Assembly: GCF_017307495.1 (NCBI RefSeq)
Contig: NZ_JAFKHE010000015.1
Location: 62,001 to 126,000, forward strand
DNA length: 64,000 nucleotides
Reading direction: 5' to 3'
Origin: Devosia sp.
GTDB lineage: Bacteria; Pseudomonadota; Alphaproteobacteria; Rhizobiales; Devosiaceae
Positions 10,296-19,193 of this stretch are shown in pieces (within the stretch, counting starts at the first letter, position 1; the number at the start of each line of letters is the position of its first letter). Made by a program: the position numbers and the translations under genes. Under the pieces are notes generated by a model that was not told where the DNA came from, searched no databases, and saw nothing but the letters and a program-made list of their open reading frames with translations.

Positions 10296-11221
10296 TTGTT
10301 GTCGCCTCCCCGGGCGCGAAGAAGCTGGAATTGCAGGACCGAGAACACGACGATGACGAGGAACAGCACGACCGCGACGGTGGCGCCGTAGCCGCCGTTG
10401 TTCTTCTGGAAGGCGCTGCGGTAGATCAGCTGCACCAGGCCCATCGTGGCGTCCGAGCGGCCGCCGTTGCCGAACAGGTAGACCTGGTCGAAGATCTTGA
10501 ACTGGGCGATGAGCTGGATGGTCAGCACCAGCACTGTCACCGGCCAGATGAGCGGCCAGGTGATGCGGGCGAACTGGCGCCACTTGCTGGTGCCGTCGAT
10601 CGAGGCGGCCTCGTAGATCTCGGGCGAGATGTTCCTGAGGCCGGCGATGAAGAGCAGGATGTTGAAGCCGATCGTCCACCAGATGGTGATGAAGGCGACG
10701 GTCGGCATGAACAGCGGTAGGGTGCGGAAGACCGGCACGTTGCCGCCGGCGACCAGCGCGATGAGCGGCTGCAGGATGCCGAACTGGCTGTCGAACATCC
10801 AGCCCCAGACGCGGAACACCACCGACACCGGCAGGATGTAGGGGATGAAGAAGCAGGCGAGGATCAGCGACTGCACCCAGCCCTTGAGCCGGTTGATGCC
10901 GATGGCAATGGCCAGCGCCAGAAGGGTGGAGGGGACCGCCGTCAGGGCGACGAAGTAGACGGTGTTCCAGAAGGCCACGCCGAACAGCTTGTCCTTGAAC
11001 AGCTTGGCGTAGTTGTCGAAACCGACCCAGGTCCCGGCGCCGATCAGCGGAGCCTTCTGGAAGCTCAAGAGGATCATCTGGATGGTCGGGTAGATGAACA
11101 GGACGGCGTAGACCAGCACGAAGGGCAGGACGAAGACCAGCGCCGCAAGCACTTCCCTGGTGTTGAAGCGTCGCTTGCGTGCCTTGCTCGGCACGTCGCT
11201 GGCGATATCGGCTGCTGACAT
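10292..11221 (-). CDS. ABC sugar transporter permease, MalF/UgpA type (CUT1)
   Basis: A 309-residue permease with six predicted membrane segments. The first is LVFVLPFVLVYAVLFIYP near residues 30-48. The EAA loop is EAASIDGTSKWRQFARITWPLIWP, the standard CUT1 sequence that docks on the ATPase. The gene overlaps the MalG-type gene by 4 bases and follows the binding-protein gene after 81 bases holding a small hairpin. Confidence 0.92.
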   Translation of the reverse strand: MSAADIASDVPSKARKRRFNTREVLAALVFVLPFVLVYAVLFIYPTIQMILLSFQKAPLIGAGTWVGFDNYAKLFKDKLFGVAFWNTVYFVALTAVPSTLLALAIAIGINRLKGWVQSLILACFFIPYILPVSVVFRVWGWMFDSQFGILQPLIALVAGGNVPVFRTLPLFMPTVAFITIWWTIGFNILLFIAGLRNISPEIYEAASIDGTSKWRQFARITWPLIWPVTVLVLTIQLIAQFKIFDQVYLFGNGGRSDATMGLVQLIYRSAFQKNNGGYGATVAVVLFLVIVVFSVLQFQLLRARGGDNK

Positions 11222-11252
11222 TGGTACTGGCCCTCCCCTGCCGGTCTCAGAT

Positions 11253-11269
11253 CGGTGCGGCCGGCACCG
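11253..11269 (-). other. Hairpin between CUT1 binding-protein and permease genes
   Basis: CGGTGC / GCACCG with a 5-base loop lies in the 81-base gap after the binding-protein stop. This is the same arrangement as in the two peptide-type importer operons of this window and probably favours binding-protein mRNA. Confidence 0.4.
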
Positions 11270-11302
11270 CGAGGGCGCCGGCCGACCGGGTCTTGCTGAA
11301 GC

Positions 11303-12583
11303 TTACTCGACCTGCCCCTGCAGATCGTCGCGCATCTGCTCCATGGCGGACTGCGCGTCGAGTTCGCCGTTGATGGCGGGCATCAGGTAGTTGCCGGCCG
11401 CGTCGTAGACGGGCGAGGCCACGCCGGCGAGGACCGACGACGGGTCGAACACGGCCGTCTGGGCCAGCACCGAGTAGGTGGCGTTCGGCTGCTTGGTCTT
11501 GAACTCCTCGCTATCGCGGACCGGCGAGTAGGCCGGGATGTGGCCGGCGTCAGCCCAGGCGAGCGAGTTCTTGTTCATCCAGGCGATGACCTGCATGACC
11601 GCGGCGCGCTTTTCGGCCGAGACCGGATTACCGACGCGGTTCGGGATCGCGAAGGAGTGCGAGTCGGCCCAGGTGGCGGGGTGGTCGAAGAAGGTCGGGA
11701 GCGCGATGGCACCCCAATCGAACAGCTCGCCCTTGGCCTTGAGGTCGGTCATGGTCGGGACTTCCCACACGCCATTGATGTGCATGGCCGCCTTGCCGCC
11801 GGTGAACAGCGCGATCGAGGCCGGGTACTCGGTCGAGGCCGGAGCCAGGCCCGACTTCACCCAATCCTGCACGACGTTGACGGCCTTGACCGCCTTGTCG
11901 AGGTTGTCGCCCGCCAGGAACTGGCCCTGGTCGTCGAGGAACTTGCCGTCCTGCTGGCCGAGCAGCGAGTAGAAGATGCGCCACTGGCTGTCGCCGGCGG
12001 CCGAGTGGATCGACACGCCGTACTCGGCGCCACCGTCCTTGAGCTTCTGCAGCGCGGCCTTGAAGTTGTCGACGCCGTCGAGGCCCTTGGGCAGGCCATC
12101 GTCGCCGAGCAGGCCGGCGGCCTTCAGCATGTCCTTGTTGTAGTAGAGAATGATCGAGTGGATATCGAACGGGATGGCGTACTGCTTGCCATCGACCTGG
12201 GCGGCCTTCCAGTTCGAGTCAGCGTAGTCCGACGCGGAGAGGCCGGCAGCGGCGATCTCGTCGGCGGTGATTTCGCTAAGCGCTCCGGACTGCACGCCGA
12301 GCGGCAGGCGCGACAGGTGATAGGTCATCACGTCCGGGCCCTCGCCGATGGCGGCCGAGGTCTGGACCTTGGTGTAGAAGGGGGTGCCCCACTCGAGCGT
12401 GGTGGCCTGGATCTCGATCTTGCCCTTGTTCTCTTCGTTGAACTTCTCGATCAGCGCCTTCATGCGGACGCCGTCGCCGCCGCCGAGGAAGTCCCACCAG
12501 GTCACGACTTCCTGGGCATGCACGAGGCCGGTGGTCGACAGCAGGGCTGCCGACATCATGGCTACTTTCAGGAACGACTTCAT
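11303..12583 (-). CDS. ABC sugar transporter solute-binding protein, family 1 (CUT1)
   Basis: A 426-residue periplasmic sugar-binding protein. The start is the ATG at 12583: it has GGGAGG upstream and gives a good Sec signal peptide (MKSFLKVAMMSAALL...VHAQ). The mature part begins EVVTWWDFLGGGDGVRMKALIEKFNEEN, the SBP_bac_1 entry pattern, with later WKAAQVDGKQYAIPFDIHSIILYYNKD and GKAAMHINGVWEVP. These are family signatures for maltose/glycerol-3-phosphate/oligosaccharide binding proteins. The ligand is likely a product or substrate of the neighbouring GH2 enzyme. Confidence 0.92.
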   Translation of the reverse strand: MKSFLKVAMMSAALLSTTGLVHAQEVVTWWDFLGGGDGVRMKALIEKFNEENKGKIEIQATTLEWGTPFYTKVQTSAAIGEGPDVMTYHLSRLPLGVQSGALSEITADEIAAAGLSASDYADSNWKAAQVDGKQYAIPFDIHSIILYYNKDMLKAAGLLGDDGLPKGLDGVDNFKAALQKLKDGGAEYGVSIHSAAGDSQWRIFYSLLGQQDGKFLDDQGQFLAGDNLDKAVKAVNVVQDWVKSGLAPASTEYPASIALFTGGKAAMHINGVWEVPTMTDLKAKGELFDWGAIALPTFFDHPATWADSHSFAIPNRVGNPVSAEKRAAVMQVIAWMNKNSLAWADAGHIPAYSPVRDSEEFKTKQPNATYSVLAQTAVFDPSSVLAGVASPVYDAAGNYLMPAINGELDAQSAMEQMRDDLQGQVE

Positions 12584-12772
12584 CACTTGTTTTCCTCCCA
12601 AAGGATGAGCTCCATGCGTCGTTTCACCTCGACCGGCCCCGCCGGTCTGTCCCGCCCGGCCACGCATTGAGCAGTAGCGGCCATTCAGGACGTATCACTG
12701 ACCTATCTTCCGATATGGATCAGGAACTTTGATAGATAAGGGCGTATCTCTCCCCCTCACCGATGCACTTGC
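12584..12772 (-). promoter_or_regulatory. Gap between CUT1 ATPase and binding-protein genes
   Basis: This 189-base gap is long for an operon and holds AT-richer sequence around 12690-12755, with related TATC/GATA tracts. A secondary promoter for the binding-protein gene would fit, but I cannot define clear -35/-10 boxes. Confidence 0.3.
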
Positions 12773-13855
12773 TCAGGCGGCGCTGTAGGCGACGTCCCGG
12801 GCGTCGAACAGGTGCGCCGACGCACCGTCGATATCGAGGCGTACCTGGTCGCCCACGTTCAGATTCGACTGGCCCTCATCCTCGGCGATGAGCACCGAAT
12901 TGTCGGCGAGCCGGACATAGGCCAGCGTGCGCTCGCCAAGGCGCTCAACCACGTCGGCCTTGCCGGAAATCGCACCGGTGGCCGAAACCTTCACCGACTC
13001 CGGCCGGATGCCGAAGGTCACTTTGCCGTCGTCGGGAACGCGAGACGAGACGATGTTGGTCTGGATCTCGGAGTTGTCGGGGAGCCTGACCAGGACCTTG
13101 CCGTCGCGATCGGAAATCTGCTGCACGGGGAGGAAGTTCATCGACGGGGAACCGACGAAGGCGGCGACGAAGCGCGAGGCCGGGCGGTTGTAGATCTCCA
13201 TCGGCGTGCCGATCTGCTCGATCTTGCGATTGTTCATGACCACGATGCGGTCGGCGAGCGTCATGGCCTCGATCTGGTCGTGCGTCACGAAGATCATGGT
13301 GGTCTTCATGCGCTGGTGCAGCTGGGCGAACTCGATGCGGGTGCGGACGCGCAGGCCGGCATCGAGGTTCGAAAGCGGTTCGTCGAAGAGGAAGGCCTTG
13401 GGGTCGCGGACGATGGCGCGCCCGATGGCGACGCGCTGGCGCTGGCCACCCGAGAGCTGGCCCGGCTTGCGGTCGATCAGGTGCTCGAGCTCGAGCGTCT
13501 TGGCTGCGGCAGCGACGCGGCGCGCGATCTCGTCCCTGGGCATGCGAATGTTCTGCAGGCCGAACGACATGTTCTCGCGCACGCTCATGTGCGGGTAGAG
13601 CGCATAGTTCTGGAACACCATCGCGATTTCACGCTCGGACGGCGGCAAGGCGTCGACGCGCCTGTCGCCGATATGGATTTCGCCGCCGTCGATCTCCTCG
13701 AGCCCGGCGATCATGCGGAGCAGGGTAGACTTGCCGCACCCCGACGGCCCGAGGAAAACCATGAACTCGCCGGACCCGATGGTCATCGTGACGTTCTCGA
13801 TGACGCGAACGCTGCCGAATTGCTTGCTGACGTTTACGAGCCTGATGTCGGCCAA
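12773..13855 (-). CDS. ABC sugar transporter ATP-binding protein, MalK/UgpC type
   Basis: A 360-residue ATPase energising the CUT1 importer. It starts at TTG (13855) with GGAGGG about 9 bases upstream; the product MADIRLVNVSKQFGSVRVIENVTM fits MalK N-termini exactly. Walker A GPSGCGKST is at about residues 36-44, the Q-loop at VFQNYALYPHM, the signature LSGGQRQ and Walker B FLFDEPLSNLDAGLR are all present. The C-terminal TOBE domain (FGIRPESV..., VVERLGERTLAYVRL) typical of MalK/UgpC follows. It is the first gene of the transport operon and has an operator-like palindrome upstream. Confidence 0.93.
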   Translation of the reverse strand: MADIRLVNVSKQFGSVRVIENVTMTIGSGEFMVFLGPSGCGKSTLLRMIAGLEEIDGGEIHIGDRRVDALPPSEREIAMVFQNYALYPHMSVRENMSFGLQNIRMPRDEIARRVAAAAKTLELEHLIDRKPGQLSGGQRQRVAIGRAIVRDPKAFLFDEPLSNLDAGLRVRTRIEFAQLHQRMKTTMIFVTHDQIEAMTLADRIVVMNNRKIEQIGTPMEIYNRPASRFVAAFVGSPSMNFLPVQQISDRDGKVLVRLPDNSEIQTNIVSSRVPDDGKVTFGIRPESVKVSATGAISGKADVVERLGERTLAYVRLADNSVLIAEDEGQSNLNVGDQVRLDIDGASAHLFDARDVAYSAA

Positions 13856-13932
13856 GTCGTGTCCCTCCCCGGTAGTCCCCGGCCCGTGCGTCCATTGAGG
13901 ATCTGCTGGGCCGGAGCCGATGCTATTGCGGC

Positions 13933-13946
13933 TGACAATATTGTCA
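13933..13946. promoter_or_regulatory. Perfect 14-bp palindrome (candidate operator) upstream of the CUT1 operon
   Basis: TGACAATATTGTCA is a perfect palindrome lying 78 bases upstream of the ATPase start codon in AT-rich intergenic DNA. It is a good candidate binding site for a dimeric regulator; which one is unknown. The rest of 13856-14066 holds nothing else I can name. Confidence 0.5.
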
Positions 13947-14066
13947 ATCCTGTATCAAAAGGAAGAATAAAATTCAGCTGAAATTTCAGGTGCTTAGCCT
14001 CAAACCACATCCGCTTTTACGCGAATTGGCACGTTTCTAACCCGAAAAGCTGATTCAGTTCTGCCC

Positions 14067-16805
14067 TCAGTCGACCTCCAGGTTTGCCGTAGTCGTCACC
14101 AGCCCGTCGAACAGGGTGGCGGCTACCGGATCGATGCCCGGCGCGTCGTTGAGGAGGCGGAAAGTGGTCGCCACGAGGCCGCCCTTGCCGACGCGGCGGC
14201 GGGCGATGGTGGCGGCGGGCTTGTTGACCCAGCCGATGACCACGCCGGCGTCGACCAGCCCGTCATATTCCCACGAACGGAAGCCGGTCAGCACATGGTG
14301 CGGCACGACGCGATCGAACGAAACGTCGAGCAGCGGCCCGCCCGGCAGGCCGGCGAAGGCGCCGGAGCGCCTGATCCAGGAGAAGTTGGCGATCCAGTCG
14401 CCGCGCCACAGCGTGCCGTCCCGCAGCACCAGGTTGATGTTGGGCAACTGCGTTTCCGAGCCGAGGTGGCGGGCGCGTTCCTTGCTCTGTGGCATGGTCG
14501 GCGGTTCGGCGCGGGGCGGGTCGATGCGCAGGTTGCGGTGCGTCTCGACCGAGCCGTCGGCGAGGACCAGGTAGCGGGCGCCCTGGCGCATGGCGTCGAT
14601 ATCGGCCTCGCCCAGCGCGTGGGTGAGGATGAGGTCGGCCGAGGCCGCATCGGTGACCCTGTAGCCGAGGCCGCTGGCGAAAGCCGCGAGGGTCGCGTCC
14701 GCAGCGGCGATCCTGGCGGGGCCGGCGCTGCGCTTCGCGTACACCGAGACCTCGATCTGGTTCCTGCTGAGCAGCTTGCCGCCGGCCTCGAGCCGGAGCG
14801 CGATGGAGACGACGCGGGTCGCGCCGTCGAGTCTGACTTGTGCCGTGCCGAGGTCGACCACGGCCAGGCCACCGGTCGCCGGCACGTCGAGCCTGCCGCT
14901 CTGGCCCTCGGCCGACCAGGTCAGCGTCGCGCCGGCCGGCACGGACCGGCCGCCGGTGGCGACCTTGAGCCTGAGGGCAACGCTGTCCCCCGACCACACC
15001 GCGTGGCGGTCGATCTGGGGCACGATGACCAGGTCGTTGTTGATCTCGGCGAAGCGATCGTGGAAGGCGCGCGGGTTGCGGTTGATGTCGAGCAGGCCGT
15101 TGGCCTCCCAGTGCACGTCGGTCATCTCGGTGATGACGTAGCCCTGGATCGGCGCGTGGGCGCGCATCGACTCGATCTCGTACTTGAGATTGGCGAACTG
15201 GTACCACTGCACGCTGTCGATGAAGCCATCGAGCGAGCCGAAGACCTTGTCGAGGTGGTAGGTCTTGAAGCGGTTCTGGATGCCGTGCGGGTAGGCGGCG
15301 CCGTCGCCCCAGTTGCTGCCGGTCTCGGCCCACCACGGCTCCTCGCCGGCGGCGTTCCTGACCTCAGCGGGGTGGGGCAGGCCCCATACGCCGAACTCGG
15401 AGACGACCAGCGGCTCGTCTCCGCGCCGTTCACCGTCGCCGAAGGGCGTCCAGGTCCAGTCGGCGGCGTCGGCAAATTCCTGCGTCAGCTTTTCCCACTC
15501 GGCGCGGCGTTCGGGCACCGAGCGGTAGTAGTGGTAGTCGTTGATGTCGGTCTTGACGTGGAAGTTCGGGATGCAGGCCGAGTTGTCGACGACGAGGCGG
15601 CGCGGATCCCGGGCTTTCAGCCAGTCATAGGTGTCCTTGAGCCATTGGCGGTGATCGGCATTCTCGATCAGCCGGGTGCCCCAGTCCTCGTTGATGATCG
15701 TCCAGGTGACGATGGAGGGGTGGTTGCCGTCGCGGGCGAGGATGCCTTCCATCGTGTCGCGCATGCGCTGGGCCGCGGCGGCGGTGAAGTACTGCACGTT
15801 GGGGATCTCGGTCCAGACGAGCAGGCCGAGGCGATCGGCGACCTCGTAGTAGCGCGGGTCCGCCACCTTGATGTGGCAGCGCAGCATGTTGAGGCCGAGG
15901 TGCTTGGCCTTCCGGGCCTGGTCCTCGAGGAAGGCAAGCGAAGGCGGGGTGCAAATGCCCTCGGGGTAGTAGTCCTGGTCGAGGGCGCCGCGCAGGTAGA
16001 GCGGCTCGCCGTTGAGGTAGAACTTGCCGTCGCGGGTCTCGATCCGGCGGAAGCCGAAGGTGTGGGTGGTGCTGTCCACGACCTCGCCGCCGGCCAGCAG
16101 CTCGATCCTCGCCGTGTAGAGGTTGGGGTGCTCGGGCGACCAGAGGCTTGGCGAATCCAGCTTGAGTGTCAGGCTGTTGCCGGTGGTTTCGGCGGTGACG
16201 CCGTCGACGGTGGCGCGGATGGTGGCGCCGGCAGCAGCGGCTGAACGCTGGACGGCGAAGGTCACTTCGCCGCTGATGTCGGCGTCGATCGCCACGTGCG
16301 CGAGGTGACGCCTGTCGCGGGCGATGAGCCTGACCGACTGCCAGAGGCCGCCGAGCGGGCCGTACCAGCTCTGCTTGCCGTGCGGGATCTCGCCGAACGG
16401 GAAGTCCGGGTATTCCACCGCATCTCCGCTGGGCAGAGTGACGTGGACTTCCAGTGCACTTTCGGCAGGAGTGCCCTCGGGAACGATGAACTCGAACGGC
16501 AGGTAGCCGCCCTCGTGCGTGCCGAGCACCGTGCCGTTCAGGCGCACCTCGGCGAAGTAGTTGACGGCGCCGAAATGGATGGCGATCTCGCGCCCCTTCC
16601 AGCCGGCCGGGAGCGACAGTTGACGGGCGTAGACGGCCTTGCCGGTGGAGTGGCGCAGGTCGGCGAACTCGGCCTGCCAGGGACCCGGAACGGTCGCCGT
16701 GCGCCAGTCGCCATGGCCTTCCAGCCTGAACCGCCAGGCGCCGTCGAGCGAGATTTCGTCGCGTGCGCTCGTGTCGGCCCCCGAGGCCGTCGTCTCGCCG
16801 ATCAT
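14067..16805 (-). CDS. Glycoside hydrolase family 2 protein
   Basis: A 912-residue GH2 enzyme (beta-galactosidase / beta-glucuronidase / beta-mannosidase superfamily). Order: N-terminal sugar-binding jelly roll (LDGAWRFRLEG at about 20, WYGPLGGLWQSVRL near 150), an immunoglobulin-like domain, then the TIM barrel. The acid/base is Glu373 in TIINEDWG and the nucleophile Glu470 in VVSEFGVWG; a glutamine-amidotransferase-like C-terminal region follows. There is no signal peptide, so it acts on imported oligosaccharides in the cytoplasm. GGGAGG precedes the ATG. It is upstream of the CUT1 genes and divergent from a LacI gene that probably controls it. The precise linkage cleaved cannot be told. 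Confidence 0.9.
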   Translation of the reverse strand: MIGETTASGADTSARDEISLDGAWRFRLEGHGDWRTATVPGPWQAEFADLRHSTGKAVYARQLSLPAGWKGREIAIHFGAVNYFAEVRLNGTVLGTHEGGYLPFEFIVPEGTPAESALEVHVTLPSGDAVEYPDFPFGEIPHGKQSWYGPLGGLWQSVRLIARDRRHLAHVAIDADISGEVTFAVQRSAAAAGATIRATVDGVTAETTGNSLTLKLDSPSLWSPEHPNLYTARIELLAGGEVVDSTTHTFGFRRIETRDGKFYLNGEPLYLRGALDQDYYPEGICTPPSLAFLEDQARKAKHLGLNMLRCHIKVADPRYYEVADRLGLLVWTEIPNVQYFTAAAAQRMRDTMEGILARDGNHPSIVTWTIINEDWGTRLIENADHRQWLKDTYDWLKARDPRRLVVDNSACIPNFHVKTDINDYHYYRSVPERRAEWEKLTQEFADAADWTWTPFGDGERRGDEPLVVSEFGVWGLPHPAEVRNAAGEEPWWAETGSNWGDGAAYPHGIQNRFKTYHLDKVFGSLDGFIDSVQWYQFANLKYEIESMRAHAPIQGYVITEMTDVHWEANGLLDINRNPRAFHDRFAEINNDLVIVPQIDRHAVWSGDSVALRLKVATGGRSVPAGATLTWSAEGQSGRLDVPATGGLAVVDLGTAQVRLDGATRVVSIALRLEAGGKLLSRNQIEVSVYAKRSAGPARIAAADATLAAFASGLGYRVTDAASADLILTHALGEADIDAMRQGARYLVLADGSVETHRNLRIDPPRAEPPTMPQSKERARHLGSETQLPNINLVLRDGTLWRGDWIANFSWIRRSGAFAGLPGGPLLDVSFDRVVPHHVLTGFRSWEYDGLVDAGVVIGWVNKPAATIARRRVGKGGLVATTFRLLNDAPGIDPVAATLFDGLVTTTANLEVD

Positions 16806-16821
16806 GCAGTCCTCCCTTGGA

Positions 16822-16837
16822 GCTAATATTTATTAGC
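16822..16837. promoter_or_regulatory. Candidate LacI operator 1 (GCTAATA-TT-TATTAGC)
   Basis: A perfect 7-bp inverted repeat with a 2-base centre lies just upstream of the GH2 start, so repressor bound here would block the GH2 promoter. ATTGGCCAAT, a perfect 10-bp palindrome, follows at 16839-16848. Confidence 0.5.
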
Positions 16838-16887
16838 AATTGGCCAATGGCTAGCGTCTTTTCGTAGGACGCACAAGCCCTGCCGAC

Positions 16888-16902
16888 GCTAATGAGTTTA
16901 GC
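16888..16902. promoter_or_regulatory. Candidate LacI operator 2 (GCTAA-N5-TTAGC)
   Basis: A second inverted repeat using the same GCTAA/TTAGC half-sites lies 51 bases from operator 1, on the LacI side of the divergent region. Two like sites between a regulator and its target suggest shared control and autoregulation. Confidence 0.45.
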
Positions 16903-16965
16903 AACCGGGTTGCGTCACCGGCTCTCCGGGGATAGTGCTGACGCTGGAGGAGCTTGGAGGACCCG

Positions 16966-17994
16966 TTGGCAAAACGGCCGACCATGATCGACATCGGCGA
17001 ACGGGCCGGTGTCTCGCAGGCGACGGTGTCGCTGGTGCTCAACCGCGTGCCGAACGCGCGGGTGGCCGAGGCGACGCGCCAGCGCGTGCTCGAGGCGGCC
17101 GACGCCCTGGGCTACCGCAAGGGTGCGCAGCACCATGTGCCGGAGAACAGGACCCGGGTCATCGGCCTCTTGATCGACGAGGTGACGACGACGCCGTTCG
17201 CGACAGCCTTCATCGAGGGCGCGCGCGAGGAGGCGGCGCTGCAGGACGTGGTGGTGGCGACATTCTGCACGCGAGGCGACCCCAAGCTCGAAGCGCTGGC
17301 GCTCGACATGCTGCTGCAGCACCAGAGCATCGGCGTGCTGTACACCAGCCTCATCACCCGGCCGGCCGAACCGCCCGAGCGGCTGCGCGACGTGCCGACG
17401 GTGATGGTCAACTGCTACGACGGCAAGCGGCTCTATCCCTCGGTCGTGCCGGCGGACGTCACCGGCGGATACGCGGCGACCGAGGCCCTGCTCAAGGCCG
17501 GGCACCGGCGCATCGCCCACCTGGCGGGCGAAAACTGGATCGAAGCATCGCAGGCCCGCGAGCGCGGATACCGGCAGGCCCTGGCGTCGTGGGACGTGCC
17601 GGTGGACGAAACGCTGATCATGCCGGGCGGCTGGACGATCCCCGGCGGCCGGGAGCTGACGCGCAAGCTGCTTCAGCGGCCCGACCCGCCGACCGCGATC
17701 TTCGCCTTCAACGATCGCATGGCGGTCGGCGCCTATGACGCGCTGCGCCAGAAGGGACTGCGGGTGCCCGAGGATATGTCGATCGTCGGCTTCGACGACG
17801 AGGACACCAGCGCCTACCTCGATCCGCCCCTGACTACGGTGGTGCTGCCGCATGAGGAGATGGCGCGCTGGGCCGTCGGCGCGCTGCTCGACGAGCAGTT
17901 GCCGGCTGCCTCGCCGCGGCGGATCAAGATCGAGTGCCCGCTGATCGAGCGGGCCTCCATCGGGCCAGGGCCGGCCCGGGCCGAGCAGGACTGA
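16966..17994 (+). CDS. LacI-family transcriptional regulator
   Basis: A 342-residue regulator. I take TTG at 16966 as the start because GGAGG lies 5 bases upstream and the product then begins MAKRPTMIDIGERAGVSQ, the usual LacI layout; an earlier in-frame TTG at 16954 is possible. The DNA-binding helix-turn-helix and hinge helix occupy residues 6-60, and the type-1 periplasmic-binding-like sugar domain (VIGLLIDEV..., IFAFNDRMAVGAYDAL, GFDDEDTSAYLDPPLTTV) fills the rest. It is divergent from the GH2 gene, with GCTAA-type operators between, so it probably represses GH2 and the CUT1 importer until their sugar is present. Confidence 0.92.
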   Translation: MAKRPTMIDIGERAGVSQATVSLVLNRVPNARVAEATRQRVLEAADALGYRKGAQHHVPENRTRVIGLLIDEVTTTPFATAFIEGAREEAALQDVVVATFCTRGDPKLEALALDMLLQHQSIGVLYTSLITRPAEPPERLRDVPTVMVNCYDGKRLYPSVVPADVTGGYAATEALLKAGHRRIAHLAGENWIEASQARERGYRQALASWDVPVDETLIMPGGWTIPGGRELTRKLLQRPDPPTAIFAFNDRMAVGAYDALRQKGLRVPEDMSIVGFDDEDTSAYLDPPLTTVVLPHEEMARWAVGALLDEQLPAASPRRIKIECPLIERASIGPGPARAEQD

Positions 17995-18045
17995 TCTCCG
18001 CGTTCGGCCTGCGACTCGCCCCGACCCGCGCGCCGGGAGGGGGCG

Positions 18046-19059
18046 CTAGACCGCGGCAACGGCCTCGGTGCGCCGACGTGGCTTGCGCAGCAGCTCCCAT
18101 GCATACCAGCCGGCGGTCAGGACGATCAGCACGCCGAGCGTCACCACGACATCCATGAGGGTGTTGCGCAGCGGCTGGCGCAGGAAGAAGCGGGTGGTGA
18201 AGAAGGCGACATTGCTGAGAACGAGGAAGCTCAGCACGTGCCGGCCGGGGATCAGCAGCATCCCGGGGATGCGGACGCGGGCGGCGATCCAGCGGCTGAG
18301 CGCCAGGTAGGCGAGCAGGATGGCGGCCGGCCCGACGATCCAGAGGATCGTGGGCGGGAAGCGCTGCGGGAAGCCGCCGGTCCGCATCGTGAACCAGAAG
18401 CAGTAGGCGGTGATGGCGAAGGCGGGCAGGAAGTGCCAGAGCCGCACCGGCTTGCCGCCGTACCAGATGCCGAGCAGGAACCAGGGCAGGTAGGGCAGGA
18501 GCGGGAAATTGGCCATGCCGGTGTGGCCGACGAGGGTCGGCAGCAGCGGGACGATCGCATCGGTGGTGACGTAGGTGGTCAAGAGGCAGAGGACGCTGAC
18601 GCCGACAAGCAGCCACGGGTTTCGGCCGATGGCGAGCAGCGCGGGTCGAGCAACGAGCTGGACCGCGGCGAGCACGAAGAACGTGGCGAGGAATTCGCTC
18701 CAGCCGAACAGGCGGCGCATGGTCAACACATCGAGCGCCAGCTCGAGGCTGAACGGCTTGCGGTCGACGAGCAGGGCGAAGGCGAAGGACGAGACGTAGA
18801 CGGCGAGCAGCAGGAGCAGCACCGGGCGCAGCCGCTGCGGCCAGCTGCGGCTGCGGCCTTGCGGCTTGGGCAGGCCGAGGCCGATGCCGAAGGCGAACAT
18901 GAAGCCGGAAAAGCTCACGAGGTTCGCATATTCGGCGAACATCGCCGCCTCGGGCTTGGGGCGGAAGGTGATGAGCTGGATCACGTGCGCGCCGATCATG
19001 CCGACGACGAGCAGGGTCTTGAGCAGGTCGAGGTCCTCGGCGCGATCAGGGTGGTCCAC
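18046..19059 (-). CDS. Polytopic membrane protein, acyltransferase/DUF1624-like
   Basis: About 337 residues, with roughly ten hydrophobic segments and little soluble sequence. The N-terminal RAEDLDLLKTLLVVGMIGAHVI resembles the first helix of membrane O-acyltransferase/heparan-glucosaminide acetyltransferase-like families, in which the early His matters; that assignment is tentative. The frame is open well upstream, but the first ATG (19086) lies inside a palindromic repeat; GTG at 19059 is the better start. It sits downstream of the GH43 gene, from which a repeat element separates it. A role in modifying a cell-surface glycan would fit but is inference. Confidence 0.6.
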   Translation of the reverse strand: MDHPDRAEDLDLLKTLLVVGMIGAHVIQLITFRPKPEAAMFAEYANLVSFSGFMFAFGIGLGLPKPQGRSRSWPQRLRPVLLLLLAVYVSSFAFALLVDRKPFSLELALDVLTMRRLFGWSEFLATFFVLAAVQLVARPALLAIGRNPWLLVGVSVLCLLTTYVTTDAIVPLLPTLVGHTGMANFPLLPYLPWFLLGIWYGGKPVRLWHFLPAFAITAYCFWFTMRTGGFPQRFPPTILWIVGPAAILLAYLALSRWIAARVRIPGMLLIPGRHVLSFLVLSNVAFFTTRFFLRQPLRNTLMDVVVTLGVLIVLTAGWYAWELLRKPRRRTEAVAAV

Positions 19060-19081
19060 GATTTGTCCGTTCCTCTTCGGT

Positions 19082-19172
19082 GTCATTTCTGCGAAGGCAG
19101 GGATCCATTTCTCCACCCGTGCCGGCTGCGCGTTGGGTCCCAGCTTTCGCTGGGATGACAGGCGGTGGTGAT
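19082..19172. repeat. Palindromic intergenic repeat, copy 1
   Basis: The element starts GTCAT and contains GGATCCATTTCTCCAC. It ends with the hairpin CCCAGC-TTTC-GCTGGG followed by GATGACAGGCGGTGGTGA. Both ends and the inner hairpin match the copy at 46486-46585 closely, while the middle differs. It lies between the membrane protein and GH43 genes. Confidence 0.8.
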
Positions 19173-19193
19173 GGTGACTCCCCCCATGACTCG

